Assembly: GCF_018494055.1 (NCBI RefSeq)
Contig: NZ_JABBFQ010000012.1
Coordinates: 1 to 49,976, forward strand
Direction of reading: 5' to 3'
From: Rosenbergiella epipactidis
Lineage (GTDB): Bacteria > Pseudomonadota > Gammaproteobacteria > Enterobacterales > Enterobacteriaceae
DNA length: 49,976 bases
Positions 47,060-49,976 of this stretch are shown here, in pieces. The first letter of the stretch is position 1, and each line of letters begins with the position of its first letter. Below the pieces are notes generated by a model. That model made no database searches. It was not told the origin of the DNA and saw only the letters and a list, made by a program, of their open reading frames with translations. Both the position numbers and the translations under genes were made by a program.

Positions 47060-48415
47060 ATGTTGCCAAAAAATAAAATGAATTCTCACCAGCGATACCT
47101 TGCAGAACTACCAAAATTGCCGCAATCAATCTCTGATTTTTCATTTTTGTACTCTGCAGCAGAGTTTCATCACACGCTTTTGAAAAAAATAGCTCAGGCT
47201 CAATTCAGAATCTGTTTGGTCGCGCTCTATTTAGAGAACGATGAAGCAGGTCAGTCGATCATGGCTGCGCTCTACCAAGCGAAACAAAATAACCCTCAGC
47301 TAGATATCAGTATTTGTGTCGATTGGCATAGAGCACAACGCGGCCGTATCGGCGCGGCGCGGGGTGAAACGAATGCTGATTGGTATTGTAAATTGGCTGA
47401 ACAAGCAGGTGAACTGGCAATCCCTGTCTATGGTATTCCGGTTAATACACGTGAAGCGTTAGGCGTACTGCATCTTAAGGGATTTATCTTCGATGATACG
47501 GTGATTTACAGCGGCGCCAGCATCAATAACGTCTATCTTCAACAGCAAGAACGTTATCGATACGATCGCTACCAAATCATGAACAACCCCGCCCTAGCGA
47601 ACATCATGTTCGATTGGATCAGCATTAATCTTAAGCAATCCGATGCCGTACACCGATTAGATCTCAAAGATCGCCCGACCAGTCTTGAGATCAAGAATGA
47701 GACCAAGATTTTCCGTCAAGAATTGAGAACCTTTAATTACGAGCTAGAAGATTTAGCTGATGAACAACAACTGGCGGTCACTCCGCTAGCGGGTTTAGGT
47801 AAACGTAGCCTTCTCAATCAGACTATTTTTCATTTAATGCCTGCGACCGAAAAGAAATTGGTCATTTGTACGCCTTACTTCAACCTACCTGCTATTTTGG
47901 TTAGACATATCATTCGTCTGCTCCGTCAAGGCAAAGAGGTTGAGATTATTGTCGGAGATAAAACGGCAAACGATTTTTACATCCCGCCGGAAGAGCCCTT
48001 TAAAGTCATTGGTGCACTGCCTTATCTTTACGAGATCAACTTACGACGCTTTGCGAGTCGGCTGCAATATTATCTCGATAATGAAAAGCTCACGGTCCGG
48101 TTATGGAAAGATGGTACGAACAGCTATCATCTAAAAGGTATTTGGGTGGATGAGGAGTGGATGCTACTTACCGGCAATAATTTAAACCCTAGGGCTTGGC
48201 GCTTAGATCTTGAGAATGCAATATTAGTGCACGACCCTCATCATCAGCTGGCTGAACAGAAGCGTAAAGAACTCTCCTTAATCAGAGAGCACACCACAAT
48301 CTTACGCCAATTTCATAATTTAGAGAGTATTGCGGATTACCCAAATCGAATCCGCAAACTAATTCGACGTTTACGTCGGATTAGAATCGATAAACTGATC
48401 AGCCGCATACTGTAG
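47060..48415 (+). CDS. pssA: CDP-diacylglycerol-serine O-phosphatidyltransferase
   Basis: Makes phosphatidylserine, the precursor of phosphatidylethanolamine; peripheral on the inner membrane. It is a phospholipase-D-superfamily enzyme of 451 residues, the E. coli length, with two HKD motifs (HLKGFIFDDTVIYSGASINN and HLKGIWVDEEWMLLTGNNLN). The C-terminus is highly basic (RIRKLIRRLRRIRIDKLISRIL), fitting membrane association. TATAGT at 46991-46996 may be its -10. Confidence 0.97.
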   Translation: MLPKNKMNSHQRYLAELPKLPQSISDFSFLYSAAEFHHTLLKKIAQAQFRICLVALYLENDEAGQSIMAALYQAKQNNPQLDISICVDWHRAQRGRIGAARGETNADWYCKLAEQAGELAIPVYGIPVNTREALGVLHLKGFIFDDTVIYSGASINNVYLQQQERYRYDRYQIMNNPALANIMFDWISINLKQSDAVHRLDLKDRPTSLEIKNETKIFRQELRTFNYELEDLADEQQLAVTPLAGLGKRSLLNQTIFHLMPATEKKLVICTPYFNLPAILVRHIIRLLRQGKEVEIIVGDKTANDFYIPPEEPFKVIGALPYLYEINLRRFASRLQYYLDNEKLTVRLWKDGTNSYHLKGIWVDEEWMLLTGNNLNPRAWRLDLENAILVHDPHHQLAEQKRKELSLIREHTTILRQFHNLESIADYPNRIRKLIRRLRRIRIDKLISRIL

Positions 48416-48417
48416 CC

Positions 48418-48446
48418 GCGATCTGCCAGCCATGCTGGCAGATCGC
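48418..48446. terminator. Hairpin between pssA and kgtP
   Basis: GCGATCTGCCAGC (48418-48430), CAT loop, GCTGGCAGATCGC (48434-48446), a perfect 13-bp stem between convergent genes, with only a weak T tract. Confidence 0.8.
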
Positions 48447-48453
48447 TTGTCGT

Positions 48454-49749
48454 TTACAGTTTTTCGACCGCTTTTTTATTCGGTAAACTCATACTGATAA
48501 CTAATACGACAATCGCCATTACTGTCACATACCAAAAGAAGCTAGATTCCATCCCTTTTTGCTTCAAACCTAATGCAACAAACTCAGCTGACCCACCAAA
48601 TATTGCGTTACCTATAGCATAAGGTAGCCCCACACCGAGTGCGCGAAGTTGCGGTGGAAAGAGCTCTGCTTTTAATAATCCACTGACTGCCGTATAGAAA
48701 CTACAGATGACTAGTGCAACAAATATCAGTAAGAAAATAACGACTAGACTGGAGACTGAGGTTAGATAAACCATGATCGGTACTGTGAATAACATTAGGC
48801 CGACAGCAAAGATGATAACTGAAGCTTTACGGCCTATTTTATCTGATAGCGCTCCTGCTATGGGTTGAAGCACCATAAATATTAATAAAGCCCCCGTCAT
48901 AAGCAAGCTACTGACTTTGGCATCTAACCCCACACTGTTAATCAGATATTTTTGCATATAAGTCGTAAAGGTATAGAAACTTAAGGATCCCCCTGCGGTG
49001 ATGCCAATAACTTTAATGAACGGCCGCCAATGATGACGGAGGAGGTAAACTAAGCTGCCAGCATTTTTATCAGTACGCTGCGTTTCATCACTGGTTTCAT
49101 GTAACGACTTTCTCAGCCATAGGGCAACAATAGACAACGCGGCACCTATTAGGAACGGGATACGCCAGCCCCAAGCACGTAAGCTCTCATTATCGATAAG
49201 CTGCTGTAAAATAACGACAGTTAGTACCGCCATCAATTGCCCACCAATCAATGTGACATATTGAAAAGAGGCATAGAATCCTTTTCTTCCCTCCGTCGCG
49301 ACCTCACTCATATAGGTAGCACTAGCACCGTACTCCCCGCCCACCGAGAGACCTTGCAACATTCTCACAACCAATAGAAGGATCGGTGCGAATAAGCCGA
49401 TTTGGTTATATCCGGGTAAAAAGGCAATCACTAACGATCCAAAACACATGATATACACCGATATTAGCATCGATTTTTTACGGCCAAACCGATCACCAAT
49501 AAATCCAAACAGCCATCCACCAATGGGCCTCATCAGAAACCCTGCGGCAAAGACCCCTGCTGTTTGCAGTAACTGAGTTGTTGCATCACCTTGAGGAAAG
49601 AAAATATGTGCAAAATAGATTGAGAAAAAGGAATAAACATAAAAGTCGAACCATTCGACTAAATTTCCTGATGAGGCGCCCACAATAGCTTTAATTCTCT
49701 GGATATCACTCAATGTAGTAGTTGGTGATATCACCCTTTCTCTTGTCAT
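48454..49749 (-). CDS. kgtP: Alpha-ketoglutarate permease
   Basis: MFS proton symporter of the metabolite:H+ symporter family, importing 2-oxoglutarate across the inner membrane. The 431 residues (E. coli 432) have twelve hydrophobic segments. Conserved [32 protein letters not shown] (motif A), [17 protein letters not shown] and [12 protein letters not shown] are present. Next to an rRNA operon, as in E. coli. Confidence 0.94.
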   Translation of the reverse strand: MTRERVISPTTTLSDIQRIKAIVGASSGNLVEWFDFYVYSFFSIYFAHIFFPQGDATTQLLQTAGVFAAGFLMRPIGGWLFGFIGDRFGRKKSMLISVYIMCFGSLVIAFLPGYNQIGLFAPILLLVVRMLQGLSVGGEYGASATYMSEVATEGRKGFYASFQYVTLIGGQLMAVLTVVILQQLIDNESLRAWGWRIPFLIGAALSIVALWLRKSLHETSDETQRTDKNAGSLVYLLRHHWRPFIKVIGITAGGSLSFYTFTTYMQKYLINSVGLDAKVSSLLMTGALLIFMVLQPIAGALSDKIGRKASVIIFAVGLMLFTVPIMVYLTSVSSLVVIFLLIFVALVICSFYTAVSGLLKAELFPPQLRALGVGLPYAIGNAIFGGSAEFVALGLKQKGMESSFFWYVTVMAIVVLVISMSLPNKKAVEKL

Positions 49750-49883
49750 AGCGAGAACCTCTGATTAGTAAACTTTTTATAAGCGTGACTAATCAGAATA
49801 AGAGGTTGATAACCAAAGTAAAGTGATGTTTTTGATAGATGAGGAATTAATCAATATTAATAGGTGTAAATTGCTCCCAATGC
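49750..49883. other. Intergenic region between kgtP and the rRNA terminator
   Basis: The kgtP upstream region, AT-rich, in which I see no gene and no convincing operator. Confidence 0.5.
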
Positions 49884-49913
49884 AAAAAGGCCATCCGCGA
49901 GGATGGCCTTTTT
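49884..49913 (-). terminator. rRNA operon terminator
   Basis: On the minus strand AAAAAGGCCATCC-TCGC-GGATGGCCTTTTT (49884-49913), a strong stem and T run, 10 bases downstream of the 5S gene. Typical rrn T1-type terminator. Confidence 0.93.
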
Positions 49914-49923
49914 GACTTATTGG

Positions 49924-49976
49924 ATGCCTGGCAGTTCCCTACTCTCGCATGGGGAGACCCCACACTACCATCGGCG
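49924..49976 (-). rRNA. rrf: 5S rRNA, 3' part (partial)
   Basis: The reverse complement ends GGGAACTGCCAGGCAT, the 3' end of enterobacterial 5S rRNA, and includes GGTAGTGTGGGGTCTCCCCATG. About 53 of 120 bases are present; the gene is cut by the window edge. The rRNA operon therefore enters from the right on the minus strand. Confidence 0.95.

Overview
The window is a chromosomal segment of a gammaproteobacterium of the order Enterobacterales. Nearly every gene has a close Escherichia coli counterpart of the same length (TyrA 373 aa, ProB 367, PepD 485, PssA 451). The purine-degradation genes instead recall the hpx genes of Klebsiella. Gene content would fit an Erwiniaceae-like lineage, but nothing here fixes the genus. 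The segment runs from one rRNA operon to another. Bases 1-115 hold an rrn P1 promoter firing leftward, and 49924-49976 are the 3' end of a 5S rRNA gene, also on the minus strand. No phage, transposon, CRISPR array or tRNA gene was seen.

Layout. (1) 1-12.5 kb: clpB, pgeF-rluD, bamD, an AraC-type regulator facing a frameshifted actinobacterial/fungal-type 2-isopropylmalate synthase gene, raiA behind a near-ideal CRP site, pheL-pheA with its attenuator, and aroF-tyrA behind a perfect TyrR box. (2) 12.5-24.9 kb: an RcnB-like His-rich secreted protein, proBA, crl, gpt, pepD, a secreted esterase, dinB with a LexA box, yafK, yafJ, gmhA, and a ybdL-yafV operon (methionine/glutamine transaminase plus omega-amidase) behind Met boxes. 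(3) 24.9-33.9 kb: a ureide catabolic island. hpxJ-hpxK-uraD-uraH runs leftward, hpxU is its RpiR-type regulator, hpxW-hpxX-hpxY-hpxZ runs rightward, and puuE runs leftward. Three sigma-54 (-24/-12) promoters and an NtrC-like enhancer place it under nitrogen control. (4) 34-42.6 kb: speG, ygaC, ygaM, a decayed proU operon (in-frame stop in proV, frameshift in proX) and emrRAB. (5) 42.6-49.9 kb: yfiF, tapT, a shortened patZ, pssA, kgtP and the rRNA end.

How the parts work together. The island can convert 5-hydroxyisourate to allantoin (UraH, UraD), allantoate (PuuE), ureidoglycine (HpxK) and oxalurate plus glycine (HpxJ). HpxW-Z would handle oxamate/oxalurate-type end products. No xanthine dehydrogenase, urate oxidase or purine permease lies here, so the entry steps must be elsewhere if the pathway is complete. 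The aromatic genes (pheA, tyrA, aroF) and proBA cover amino acid synthesis.

The strongest signals for follow-up are the sigma-54-controlled ureide regulon, the multiple lesions in proU, the loss of about 70 residues from the ATP-grasp part of PatZ, the Met-box-controlled ybdL-yafV pairing, and the rrn-bounded rearrangement. That rearrangement puts the clpB and kgtP flanks, which meet at one rRNA operon in E. coli, at opposite ends of a 50-kb block.
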